10,852 nucleotides of DNA. Source: an uncultured Porphyromonas sp. GTDB lineage: Bacteria > Bacteroidota > Bacteroidia > Bacteroidales > Porphyromonadaceae. The DNA lies in NCBI GenBank assembly GCA_943912835.1, contig CALTVJ010000056.1:1-10852 (forward strand), in the 5' to 3' direction. The notes under the pieces were generated by a model that was given only the letters and a program-made list of their open reading frames with translations, was not told the origin of the DNA and did not search any database. Of this stretch, positions 1-6,671 are shown piece by piece; positions within the stretch are counted from its first letter, which is position 1; the number at the start of each line of letters is the position of its first letter. Both the position numbers and the translations under genes were made by a program.

Positions 1-30
1 CAATATGGTCCTAACCCTAAAGGTCTATAA
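1..30 (+). CDS. Possible 3' end of an unidentified gene (partial)
   Basis: Frame 1 reads nine codons ending in ...QYGPNPKGL and then TAA at 28-30. A strong terminator palindrome starts 20 bases later, which fits a plus-strand gene ending here. Frame 3 stops early, and frame 2 runs into the hairpin, so frame 1 is the best reading. Too little is present to name a product, and the call rests mainly on the terminator that follows. Confidence 0.35.
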   Translation, partial: QYGPNPKGL

Positions 31-50
31 AAAAGAAGTAGTCAAAACTC

Positions 51-87
51 AAAAAAGGTCTTTGCCATAATGGCAAAGACCTTTTTT
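51..87 (+). terminator. Perfect 17-bp palindromic terminator
   Basis: Positions 51-67 and 71-87 are exact reverse complements around a 3-base TAA loop. The GC-bearing core GGTCTTTGCCA/TGGCAAAGACC is flanked by six As on the left and six Ts on the right. It can therefore work as an intrinsic terminator in either direction, and most simply ends the gene whose stop lies at 28-30. Confidence 0.85.
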
Positions 88-307
88 CTGTCTTAATTTA
101 TAGATCAGAACTGAAAATCTATAGTTGGCTTCGTCTAAAAAGCCTAAAATCTGACATTTTTCATTGATTTCAGTAGGCTAAATTACTCTCATTCATAACA
201 GAGCATGAAAGGTTAGACTGAATCAAATGTTATAGATTATATTAATAAAACTATTTAATTTACTGTTAGCATTCACCCCATAAACAAAGTAATCTAAATT
301 AAATCAT
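88..307. other. AT-rich intergenic stretch without a gene
   Basis: No convincing ORF is present. Two modest inverted repeats occur: TATAGAT (99-105) with ATCTATA (117-123), and AGCCTA (141-146) with TAGGCT (174-179). A competing short pairing, GGCTT (127-131) with AAGCC (140-144), overlaps the latter. Stems this short are expected often in AT-rich DNA. They also lie before the promoter box at 308, so they would not be in the leader of the next transcript. Confidence 0.4.
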
Positions 308-315
308 TAACTTTG
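308..315 (+). promoter_or_regulatory. Bacteroidota -7 box (TAACTTTG) for the small-protein/lipoprotein pair
   Basis: TAACTTTG matches the TAnnTTTG -7 consensus of the Bacteroidota primary sigma factor exactly. Transcription would begin near 322, about 27 bases before the ATG at 349. I see no clear TTTG -33 element at the expected spacing, so this rests on the -7 box and its position. Confidence 0.6.
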
Positions 316-348
316 CAGGCATTTATTAATTATTTTAACAGATAATAC

Positions 349-498
349 ATGAATAAAAGAACGTATTGTAAACCAGAATTTAAAGAGCTACATATACCCT
401 TTAAGTGTAATTTGTTGCTGAATTTATCCCTTGAGGGCGATCAGATAGGCTATGAAGGAGACGAATTAGTTGATGACTTTGCTCCAGAACTTCCATAA
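349..498 (+). CDS. Small 49-residue protein upstream of a lipoprotein gene
   Basis: ATG at 349 opens a 49-codon ORF ending TAA at 496-498. It lies about 27 bases after a predicted transcription start and 45 bases before the lipoprotein ATG. The protein begins MNKRTYCKPEFKEL, has a single Leu-rich stretch (CNLLLNLSLEGD, residues 20-31) and an acidic tail ending DDFAPELP. There is no clear signal peptide. From memory, Bacteroidales genomes contain many short proteins of this form (basic start with a Tyr/Pro pair, central Leu-Leu-Ser stretch, acidic C-terminus ending around an Asp/Phe), often next to surface lipoprotein or fimbrial genes. Their function is unknown to me. The likely co-transcription with the next gene is inferred from the shared promoter and short gap. 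The ORF is short, but its placement argues against a chance reading frame. Confidence 0.65.
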   Translation: MNKRTYCKPEFKELHIPFKCNLLLNLSLEGDQIGYEGDELVDDFAPELP

Positions 499-543
499 AC
501 ATCATTTTACTTATAGATTTATTTTAATTACATAGAGAAACAT

Positions 544-2643
544 ATGAAATACTATAATCTGTTCGCTCTAGCAGGACTACTAACACTCAGTGCGTGTAGC
601 AAGCAAGAGGGACCTCTAAATACAGAAACAAACACATCGACTCTTGTCGACAATAGAGAAAAGGTATCTCTAGCTCTAAACCTATCGGGTGAAGCTCGGA
701 TGATCTTTGATGGGGCACAAGATAAAAATAGAGGTATTACCTACTCTATAAATGAAGACGCAAAGGGAGCTGACATTGCCCCTCTAACGGCTAAGAATCT
801 ATACTCTATTGCTGTTATCTCTGATGAACAAGGTACAGAAACACATACATTCTACTTGGAGTGGAACAAGTCTACAGAAGATGGTCGCTACTATGTCAAA
901 GAAATAGGAAAAAACGACATTGACGGAAAACCTATCGCTAAGCTTGACCTAAACAAAGAATGGTTTATCTCTGGCGTACTGACGACAAGCAAAGACAAAA
1001 TCGATGTAGCGAATCGAAAAATCAATTTTACCCCAAACGCTGATATAAGCCCAGTAAACCATGACGGAACCCCCTCTAATAAACGCAGTATAGGGAAAAA
1101 CCAAATTCAAAACGACATTCCACTCTATTTTGGTTGGACCAAACTTATTGTTCCCGCAATTAACGAAGGTAGAGATGCTATATCAACGATAAAAAGGAGC
1201 CAAACTCTCGGAGCGCCGAGCATTAAGATTAGACCAATGGGGACACTTATGCGCATCAAAGTAAGAAATAACAACGACTACGCAGTGCGTGTTAAGTCCT
1301 TACGTGTTTTCAGCTCTGTATTTGCGACTAAAGATGGGGCAATTGATCTGAAAGGATATAATTACTCTCAGAAAGCAGAAGAGATCAAATATGTACCCGT
1401 TCAAACTACCGAAGACGAGCTACACGACATGGCTGACTTTGATCTAGAGCCAAGACAGACTTACGACCACGACTTCCTCGTTTGGGGTGCACCTATGAAG
1501 CCTATCACATCTGGAGGCACAACCTACTTTACGGGTCGTCCATTCTCTCAAATTATACTTAATGTGAAGAGACTAGAAGGTGGCGTAGAGCAAGAGAGAC
1601 CCAAGATGGATGCTCTATATGTATGGGGATCGGAGTACAACAACCCCAAGCAGTCAACACGTCTACGTATCACTGCAAACATCACTCGCCCTATGGGTGT
1701 CTTAGAGTATTTCTCTGACGGTTACTGGGATGGAACAACAAATGGGCATTCATTTACGACCGCCCCTGAAGCGTATGTACTCAAGAACAACTTGGAACTC
1801 TACGATATGACGGACAACGAGTTCCCTAGTGAATACAAGGCTCTCAGCTATAACGATGGTCGTCTCTTAGCACCAACCTGGACAGTCTATAACAGAGCGG
1901 ACTTCCCAAACGCAGAGACGAATAGCGCGGTCGTAGGAGGGTCTACGTCTACGGCCATAATCTTTCCTGGAGAGCCTAACCCCACCACTACTAAAGATAG
2001 TATACAGCAGATTAACGGAGTCCTCTATGCCCTGCGCTTCGATGACGGCAAAGAAGCAGGTAAGCGTAAGCATCTGTCAGCATGGAGGTACAACTACGCT
2101 AATGCTACGATCGAATCCGTTTACCTCGGTCCTAGCTTCAAGGGGGTATTCTCTGATTTATTGAAAGACTCTTTTTGGCGCAACCATGCGAGTGATATCG
2201 TCAAGCGTACCTATGCACCTACTAAAACTATATTTTTTAGGACTGATAACGGCCAACCTGTAGAGTGGTATTATCAGCGTTATGCAGATATCACAGAATC
2301 TTTCTCTAGTCCTATCCTCCTATCTTCAATAAAGGAAACAACTCCCTCAGCTTCACCAACAGAAAAAACACTTATTGTCCTTGGAATATCTTTGGCCTAT
2401 GGATCTAACAAATCATACTATGTAAGCGGATTCAGGTACCGAGGGAAAAAAGGTGCATATCAGACCGATATAACTCTATATCCTATTCGATTAGCCACTG
2501 ATGAGATCTTTCCTGACCATATACAGGGAGCCCCTCTAGGAGTTCCTTACAAGGACAATCCAAATAGATACTATGGGGGGCCAAAGATCCAAGCGGTAGC
2601 AAAAGCTCCTGTGATCTTGGTTAAGAAGAACGCAGACTACTAA
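544..2643 (+). CDS. Large surface lipoprotein, possibly fimbrillin-related
   Basis: The 699-residue product starts MKYYNLFALAGLLTLSAC. This is a short basic start, a hydrophobic core and an L-S-A-C lipobox, so Cys18 should be lipidated by signal peptidase II. The residues after Cys (SKQE) are not the typical acidic surface-export signal, so surface exposure is uncertain. From about residue 41 the sequence (KVSLALNLSGEAR, then short alternating hydrophobic strands with many Tyr, Thr and Asn) looks like an all-beta extracellular protein. There are no further membrane segments and no catalytic motif I can recognise. The N-terminal layout (lipid anchor, a short Ser/Thr/Asn spacer, Arg38, then a beta domain) resembles fimbrillin-type proteins of Porphyromonas and Bacteroides, which are trimmed by an Arg-specific protease, but I cannot confirm membership. 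The gene follows the 49-residue protein by 45 bases and ends just before a strong terminator. The start is chosen because it gives a complete lipoprotein signal. Confidence 0.9.
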   Translation: MKYYNLFALAGLLTLSACSKQEGPLNTETNTSTLVDNREKVSLALNLSGEARMIFDGAQDKNRGITYSINEDAKGADIAPLTAKNLYSIAVISDEQGTETHTFYLEWNKSTEDGRYYVKEIGKNDIDGKPIAKLDLNKEWFISGVLTTSKDKIDVANRKINFTPNADISPVNHDGTPSNKRSIGKNQIQNDIPLYFGWTKLIVPAINEGRDAISTIKRSQTLGAPSIKIRPMGTLMRIKVRNNNDYAVRVKSLRVFSSVFATKDGAIDLKGYNYSQKAEEIKYVPVQTTEDELHDMADFDLEPRQTYDHDFLVWGAPMKPITSGGTTYFTGRPFSQIILNVKRLEGGVEQERPKMDALYVWGSEYNNPKQSTRLRITANITRPMGVLEYFSDGYWDGTTNGHSFTTAPEAYVLKNNLELYDMTDNEFPSEYKALSYNDGRLLAPTWTVYNRADFPNAETNSAVVGGSTSTAIIFPGEPNPTTTKDSIQQINGVLYALRFDDGKEAGKRKHLSAWRYNYANATIESVYLGPSFKGVFSDLLKDSFWRNHASDIVKRTYAPTKTIFFRTDNGQPVEWYYQRYADITESFSSPILLSSIKETTPSASPTEKTLIVLGISLAYGSNKSYYVSGFRYRGKKGAYQTDITLYPIRLATDEIFPDHIQGAPLGVPYKDNPNRYYGGPKIQAVAKAPVILVKKNADY

Positions 2644-2664
2644 GAATTAACATATAACAAAACA

Positions 2665-2702
2665 GATTGGGCTGTCGCTTATAAGTAAGCGACAGCCCAA
2701 TT
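2665..2702. terminator. Strong terminator hairpin after the lipoprotein gene
   Basis: TTGGGCTGTCGCTTA (2667-2681) pairs perfectly with 2686-2700 around a TAAG loop, and outer A-T and G-T pairs extend the stem to 2665-2702. On the plus strand TTCTTTT follows, so it can end the lipoprotein transcript. On the minus strand the stem is followed by TCTGTTTTG, so it may also back up termination of the convergent protease gene. Confidence 0.85.
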
Positions 2703-2726
2703 CTTTTAACAATACCTCTATAACAG

Positions 2727-2765
2727 TAAGGCTCTGTAGCAAATTAGAGTTGCTACAGAGCCTTA
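2727..2765. terminator. Second hairpin between convergent genes, terminator-like without a T-run
   Basis: TAAGGCTCTGTAGCAA (2727-2742) pairs perfectly with 2750-2765 around a 7-base loop, giving a 16-bp stem. It begins 25 bases beyond the end of the convergent protease gene (2790). Neither side has a proper T-run directly after the stem. It may still help stop or stabilise the 3' end of the minus-strand transcript, with the hairpin at 2665-2702 as the next stop. Confidence 0.6.
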
Positions 2766-2789
2766 GGCATTAAAAGAATAATTGAAGAC

Positions 2790-5700
2790 TTACTTCAAGC
2801 GGAGCATCTCGTGTACCGCTCGTTTAAGCTGTCGGTCATTCCCCGTCAAATAGTCCTCTGGGGTATTGTAGACCTCTATGTCGGGTTGTAACTCTTGGTT
2901 CTCAAGCGGTTTACCCTTCATATCACTCATCGTTGTTTGTGGGATACCATAGACGATAGAGCCCGTAAACAGACGCTCCCACCATACGGCAGTCATCGTA
3001 CCTGGTACTGGTGTACCGATGAGTTTACCCAAGCCCAGCTGTTTATAAGTGTAGGGGAAGCCATGCCCATTGCTATAATTCCCCTCATTCATCAAGACAC
3101 AACTAGGCTTCGTCCACTGCATGAATGGGTCATCGCCCATAAATCGCCCTCTGGGGTTAATCTCAGCAAACTTCTTACCACTAAGCAGTACGGCTAAGTC
3201 TTCGTGAAGCCAGCCTCCACCATTATAACGCGTATCTACTACGACAGATTCGCAATTGCGGTACTTACCAAGTAAATCCTTGAATACAGAACGGAAACTC
3301 GCACTATTCATATTGCGAACATACACATAGCCCACACGACCATCACTCCACTCGCGCACAAGCTCTTCACGACGAGCCAACCAACGCTCATAAAGCAACT
3401 CCTGCTCTGCACCCAAGCTGATAGGACGAACACGCGTCTCAAAAACCTCGCCCGATGGGGTACGCACGGCAATGAGTGTACGCTTGCCGATTTTGCCATT
3501 GAAGTAGGGCTCAATAGCCGTGCCAGCCTTGATGAGTTCACCATCGACACGTTCGATAATCATACCCTCTTCGATCTTTCGCTCGCTGTATTGTAGTGGG
3601 CTACCTCTCAATATCTCTTTCACCTTGAGACCATCTCCACGATAATCTAAGTCATAAAAAACTCCGAGAGTAGCAGTAGGTTGATTTACCCCTCTTGAGA
3701 TGGTATTCCTTGCTCCCGTATGAGAGGCATTGAGCTCACCCAGAAGCTCACTAAGCAGATCGGCAAAATCTCTATTATGCGTAATATGGGGTAAGAACTT
3801 GCGATAAGCACGGGTATAACCAGCCCAGTCGACACCATGCAACTTCACATCATAGAATTTATCTCGTACCGTAGCATACACATGGTCCAAGATATGACTA
3901 AGCTCTGCCTTAGGTTTGTGCTCTTGTTGTACTGCGAAAGTATAATCTTTGCCATTAATCTTGCGAAGTAAGCTACCGGTCTGTAGATAGATGCTTTTAC
4001 CATCGGCAGATGTTAGGAATGACCCCGAAGTGTTGGGGCGCAATACTCGGCTCGCCTTAGTCTCTAGGTCATATTCCCATAAATCATTACGCCCCTCATA
4101 ACTGGCGATATAGTAGAGCTTCGTGCCATCGTGTGTCATGGCGACGTCTAGCACATTGCCTGAGGTACGGGTGATACGCACGAGACGACGCTCACGCTCT
4201 CCGAAGTTATAGACGATTTCTTTCTCTTTGGGTGTTTCTTTAGGCTTTTTATCAGCAGTCTCTTTGCCTTTTTCTTTCGCCTTGTCGTCTTTCTTCTTTT
4301 TCTTGGCTTCGGCTTCTTTCTTTTTGGCTTCCTCAGCTTGCTTAATTTCCTTCTGAGCTTGTTCTTCGGCTTTGGCTAAAGCTTTGTCCTCCTTACTAGC
4401 TCTAAATTGTTGATAAGCCTTATCCTCAAGGAACATCAAGTAGACATCTCCCGTGGCACCCCAGCTACCATGACTGCGGTAACCATTACGGTCGCTAATA
4501 AATAAAATCGCTTTGTCCCCCAAGACGAATTTACCCAATCGATCGTCATAACCACTCTCTGTCAAGTTAATCTCCATACCACTACCATCGGCACGATAGA
4601 GCGCACAGTCGGTATGTAGCCAACCTCCTTGACCTTGGTAATTCGTCAAGATATACTTGCCATTACGACTCCACTCAAAGTGCTGGTCGCCATCGCTGTA
4701 CGAATAATTGATGCCATGTGGCACGATGGTGCGTATCTTCTGCGTTTTGAGGTTGAGTACAGCCACCTCGTTACGCCCACGCAAGAAGGCTACTTCATCT
4801 CCTTTAGGATTAAAAACAGGTTGGAAGCAAGCCTCTCTCTCTTTGGTTAGTTGCGTCTCCTTAATCTCCTTAGCATAGGCAAACTTCTTATCCTCACGAC
4901 GAGGTAGCTCAGCTTTGTATAGTTGCCATTCTCCACCACGCATCGAGGCATAGACAAGTGTCTTACCATCAGCCGAGAAGGTAACGCCTCGCTCTTCCTC
5001 TGGTGTCGACGTGATCGTACGATAACTCTTATATTCGCTATTAACAACGTAAACGTCGCCACCTACAACGACTGCAAATTCATCTCCATTAGGCGAGATA
5101 GCATAAGATGTGGCACCCGACATCAACTGTCTTACGACCATCTCGGGAGGATTGACGTCAGAAACAATCTGCACTGCTACTTTTTGTGGCTGTTGCCCTG
5201 GTTTAAGCGTATATATCTCGCCATCATAGCCGAAGCAGAGCGTACCGTCTTGGCTACGAGAGAGGAAGCGTACGGGATTCCCCTTGAAGTGGGTAAGCTG
5301 TCGGTCTTTGCCCTTGCTGTTGCTCGAAGCTCGATGATATACATTAAAAGTGCCATCTTGCTCACTCAAATAATAAAAGCCACCCTTACCATCCCAAACA
5401 GCATTGCGATCTTCTCCCTTGAATGAGGTCAAGCGAGTGAACGAACCATTAGGGTTAGCCTTCCAGATATCACGGGCAATAGAAGAGGTGTGATGCTTAC
5501 GATAGTTATCTTCGTAACCTTTATAATCGGTATAGAGCATCTCTCCCGATGAACTGCAATCGACATCTAGCATCGTTAGCGAAGACACCAAACTAGGTCT
5601 TCCTCCCGAAAGAGCTAAGCTATACACACGACTCATCAAAGGGCTAGGATGTTGATCAAAACTGGTCGTTGGCATACCTTGCGCAGTAAAGAGGATTTGC

Positions 5701-6059
5701 CCTTTGGCATCAAAGCCCATAGGGGTTTCCCGCCCCGATGAGAAACTAAGACGTTTGGCTATGCCCCCTTCACGAGATACGACATAGAGGTCATCAGAGC
5801 CTTCACGATCACTAGCGAAGACGAGCTGTTTACCATCGGGCGACCATATAGGGCTATGATCGTAGGCATTTACTGTGGTAATACGAGTAGCACGCCCTCC
5901 ACTCGTAGGAACGGTATAAATATCGCCTTGATAGGTAAAGGCGATATGCTTACCATCTGGGCTAATGCGCTGATATCTTAGCCACAGCGGTGTCGTGCCT
6001 TGCGCCTCGGACAAGGCTATTGTCCCGATAAGCGCCATAGGCAATAGGAGTTTTTTCAT
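2790..6059 (-). CDS. Secreted tricorn-type S41 peptidase
   Basis: This is a 1089-residue homologue of the tricorn protease, which degrades peptides; in Bacteroidota such proteins are exported, not cytosolic. Residues 1-19 form a signal peptide (MKKLLLPMALIGTIALSEA). Residues about 25-330 and 330-760 hold two sets of PD40/WD40-like propeller repeats with signatures such as SPDGKHIAF, SPDGKQLVF, SADGKTLVY and NPKGDEVAF. A Lys/Glu/Ala-rich stretch (about 554-613) interrupts the second set. Ser779-His780 in NASHTG matches the Ser-His pair of archaeal tricorn. A PDZ domain covers about 797-880. The S41 core follows, with DTRYNGGG at 942-949, the likely nucleophile Ser996 in NYSNGHG, and Glu1053 in LENQE completing the Ser/His/Glu set. 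The length is normal for bacterial tricorn homologues. The residue after Ser996 is Asn where archaeal tricorn has Asp. The gene appears to be monocistronic, with TAnnTTTG boxes at 6091-6098 and perhaps 6163-6170. Confidence 0.95.
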   Translation of the reverse strand: MKKLLLPMALIGTIALSEAQGTTPLWLRYQRISPDGKHIAFTYQGDIYTVPTSGGRATRITTVNAYDHSPIWSPDGKQLVFASDREGSDDLYVVSREGGIAKRLSFSSGRETPMGFDAKGQILFTAQGMPTTSFDQHPSPLMSRVYSLALSGGRPSLVSSLTMLDVDCSSSGEMLYTDYKGYEDNYRKHHTSSIARDIWKANPNGSFTRLTSFKGEDRNAVWDGKGGFYYLSEQDGTFNVYHRASSNSKGKDRQLTHFKGNPVRFLSRSQDGTLCFGYDGEIYTLKPGQQPQKVAVQIVSDVNPPEMVVRQLMSGATSYAISPNGDEFAVVVGGDVYVVNSEYKSYRTITSTPEEERGVTFSADGKTLVYASMRGGEWQLYKAELPRREDKKFAYAKEIKETQLTKEREACFQPVFNPKGDEVAFLRGRNEVAVLNLKTQKIRTIVPHGINYSYSDGDQHFEWSRNGKYILTNYQGQGGWLHTDCALYRADGSGMEINLTESGYDDRLGKFVLGDKAILFISDRNGYRSHGSWGATGDVYLMFLEDKAYQQFRASKEDKALAKAEEQAQKEIKQAEEAKKKEAEAKKKKKDDKAKEKGKETADKKPKETPKEKEIVYNFGERERRLVRITRTSGNVLDVAMTHDGTKLYYIASYEGRNDLWEYDLETKASRVLRPNTSGSFLTSADGKSIYLQTGSLLRKINGKDYTFAVQQEHKPKAELSHILDHVYATVRDKFYDVKLHGVDWAGYTRAYRKFLPHITHNRDFADLLSELLGELNASHTGARNTISRGVNQPTATLGVFYDLDYRGDGLKVKEILRGSPLQYSERKIEEGMIIERVDGELIKAGTAIEPYFNGKIGKRTLIAVRTPSGEVFETRVRPISLGAEQELLYERWLARREELVREWSDGRVGYVYVRNMNSASFRSVFKDLLGKYRNCESVVVDTRYNGGGWLHEDLAVLLSGKKFAEINPRGRFMGDDPFMQWTKPSCVLMNEGNYSNGHGFPYTYKQLGLGKLIGTPVPGTMTAVWWERLFTGSIVYGIPQTTMSDMKGKPLENQELQPDIEVYNTPEDYLTGNDRQLKRAVHEMLRLK

Positions 6060-6090
6060 AGATAATTTAGTAGAGATTTATTTATCTACC

Positions 6091-6098
6091 CAAAGATA
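6091..6098 (-). promoter_or_regulatory. Bacteroidota -7 box (TATCTTTG) for the protease gene
   Basis: On the minus strand 6098 to 6091 reads TATCTTTG, an exact TAnnTTTG match. Transcription would begin near 6084, about 25 bases before the ATG at 6059. No obvious -33 TTTG is seen at the usual spacing. Confidence 0.6.
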
Positions 6099-6162
6099 GG
6101 TATTATCACTTATTTATTATGATCATCTGTTTATGACTCTACAAAATACACAGTCCATACAT

Positions 6163-6170
6163 CAAACCTA
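6163..6170 (-). promoter_or_regulatory. Possible second -7 box (TAGGTTTG) for the protease gene
   Basis: On the minus strand 6170 to 6163 reads TAGGTTTG, also an exact TAnnTTTG match. A start near 6156 would give a leader of about 97 bases. There is no supporting -33 element, and the nearer box at 6091-6098 is better placed, so this one may be a chance match. Confidence 0.3.
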
Positions 6171-6213
6171 CTCTTAATCCTCCACACCTCCTGATCGCTT
6201 CGGTAGATAAACG

Positions 6214-6261
6214 AATCGTCTCTAAGTTAGAGGACAATTGTCCTTCAACTTAGAGACGATT
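6214..6261. repeat. 48-base near-perfect palindrome in a divergent intergenic region
   Basis: AATCGTCTCTAAGTT (6214-6228) is the exact reverse complement of 6247-6261. The inner halves 6230-6237 and 6238-6245 also pair, with one G-T, around the centre AATT. Only the 6229/6246 position is mismatched. No T-run follows on either strand, and the palindrome lies between two diverging promoters, where a terminator is not expected. It could be an operator-like site, a cruciform, or the remnant of a small inverted-repeat element. Confidence 0.7.
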
Positions 6262-6386
6262 TGCTCCCTCACTTAGAAGTCTATGCAAGAACCAATAAGA
6301 CGACAAAAACGGGCTAAGATATTCAAATAAACTCCCATAAAACGAAGCCATATTTTTCAAGCCTCTCTCCCTTTTAATTTTTTTAT

Positions 6387-6394
6387 TACCTTTG
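6387..6394 (+). promoter_or_regulatory. Bacteroidota -7 box (TACCTTTG) driving the structured leader
   Basis: TACCTTTG is an exact TAnnTTTG match. Transcription would start at about 6401. It is the best plus-strand promoter candidate in the 612 bases before the four-gene cluster. A -33 TTTG is not evident upstream. Confidence 0.55.
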
Positions 6395-6412
6395 CTATCG
6401 GCTCAGTAATAT

Positions 6413-6466
6413 ATGAGACGAGCCAAACATATTTTAATAGGAAGCGTTGCTTCATTCTTCTGCTGA
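6413..6466 (+). CDS. Possible 17-codon leader peptide
   Basis: ATG at 6413, about 12 bases after the predicted transcription start, opens MRRAKHILIGSVASFFC and then TGA. The peptide has a basic start and a hydrophobic remainder. Its TGA overlaps an ATG (TGATG at 6464-6468) that begins a further 9-codon ORF ending TAG at 6493-6495, just before the first terminator-like stem. Tiny ORFs arise by chance, so only the position in a hairpin-rich leader makes this worth listing. Confidence 0.25.
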   Translation: MRRAKHILIGSVASFFC

Positions 6467-6509
6467 TGAATCGTGAGAAAATTCAAACGAGATAGAGGAG
6501 TGAGAGTAG

Positions 6510-6545
6510 CGACTTCCCGCACCATAAAGTGTGGGAGCCGTTTTT
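6510..6545 (+). terminator. First terminator-like hairpin of the leader
   Basis: Left arm 6510-6522 (CGACTTCCCGCAC) pairs with right arm 6529-6540 (GTGTGGGAGCCG) around a CATAAA loop. There is one A/C mismatch, one bulged T and one G-T pair. TTTTT follows at 6541-6545. The GC-rich stem plus T-run is a classical intrinsic terminator shape, yet it lies 127 bases before the first gene, which suggests attenuation or the end of a small RNA. Confidence 0.6.
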
Positions 6546-6590
6546 CTGTATATCATTCTTTAGTCTAAGGCGATTCTCAGGAGCCTACAT

Positions 6591-6631
6591 AAGAGAGTGT
6601 GATGTCAGACGACCTCACGCTTTCTTTTTTT
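6591..6631 (+). terminator. Second, stronger terminator hairpin of the leader
   Basis: AAGAGAGTGTGA (6591-6602) pairs with TCACGCTTTCTT (6615-6626), with two G-T pairs. Inside, GTC (6604-6606) pairs with GAC (6611-6613) around AGAC. Seven Ts (6625-6631) follow. It sits 40 bases before the ATG of the first membrane gene. CGTGAG at 6472-6477 could pair with CTCACG at 6614-6619, offering a possible antiterminator. Confidence 0.7.
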
Positions 6632-6671
6632 GTAATCCCCATAGAGGTCGAGGGGGAAACAGGTATTTATA

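Larger units (their letters stand above)
6400..6635 (+). ncRNA. Candidate structured small RNA or attenuated leader
   Basis: Between the promoter box at 6387 and the first membrane gene at 6672 lies a compact run of hairpins. These include GGCTC (6400-6404) with GAGCC (6420-6424), GAAGC (6441-6445) with GCTTC (6449-6453), and two terminator-like stems ending near 6545 and 6631. An RNA ending at either stem would be about 145 or 235 bases long. GGCTC at the 5' end could instead pair with GAGCC (6535-6539) in the right arm of the first terminator-like stem, which would compete with that hairpin. I do not see the hallmark sequences of tmRNA, RNase P RNA or SRP RNA. A 6S-like RNA cannot be excluded by eye. 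It may be a stand-alone RNA, or the leader of the downstream genes with conditional readthrough. Confidence 0.45.

Noticed and set aside
99..179. Alternative short stems suggesting a riboswitch-like leader before the 49-residue gene
   Set aside because: The stems are 5-7 bp in AT-rich sequence and lie before the best promoter box at 308, so they are unlikely to be transcribed with that gene.
2895..3197. Plus-strand open frame of 100 codons
   Set aside because: It is antisense to the conserved S41 catalytic core and its composition looks like a reverse-strand shadow.
4923..5426. Plus-strand open frame of 167 codons inside the protease gene
   Set aside because: It lies wholly antisense to a well-supported tricorn-like protein and has no recognisable motif, signal or promoter.
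6214..6261. Reading the 48-base palindrome as an ordinary terminator
   Set aside because: No T-run on either strand, and it lies between genes that diverge rather than converge.
6400..6635. Identification of the structured region as tmRNA, SRP RNA or RNase P RNA
   Set aside because: Length and hallmark conserved segments of these RNAs are not visible; it is left as an unclassified structured RNA.
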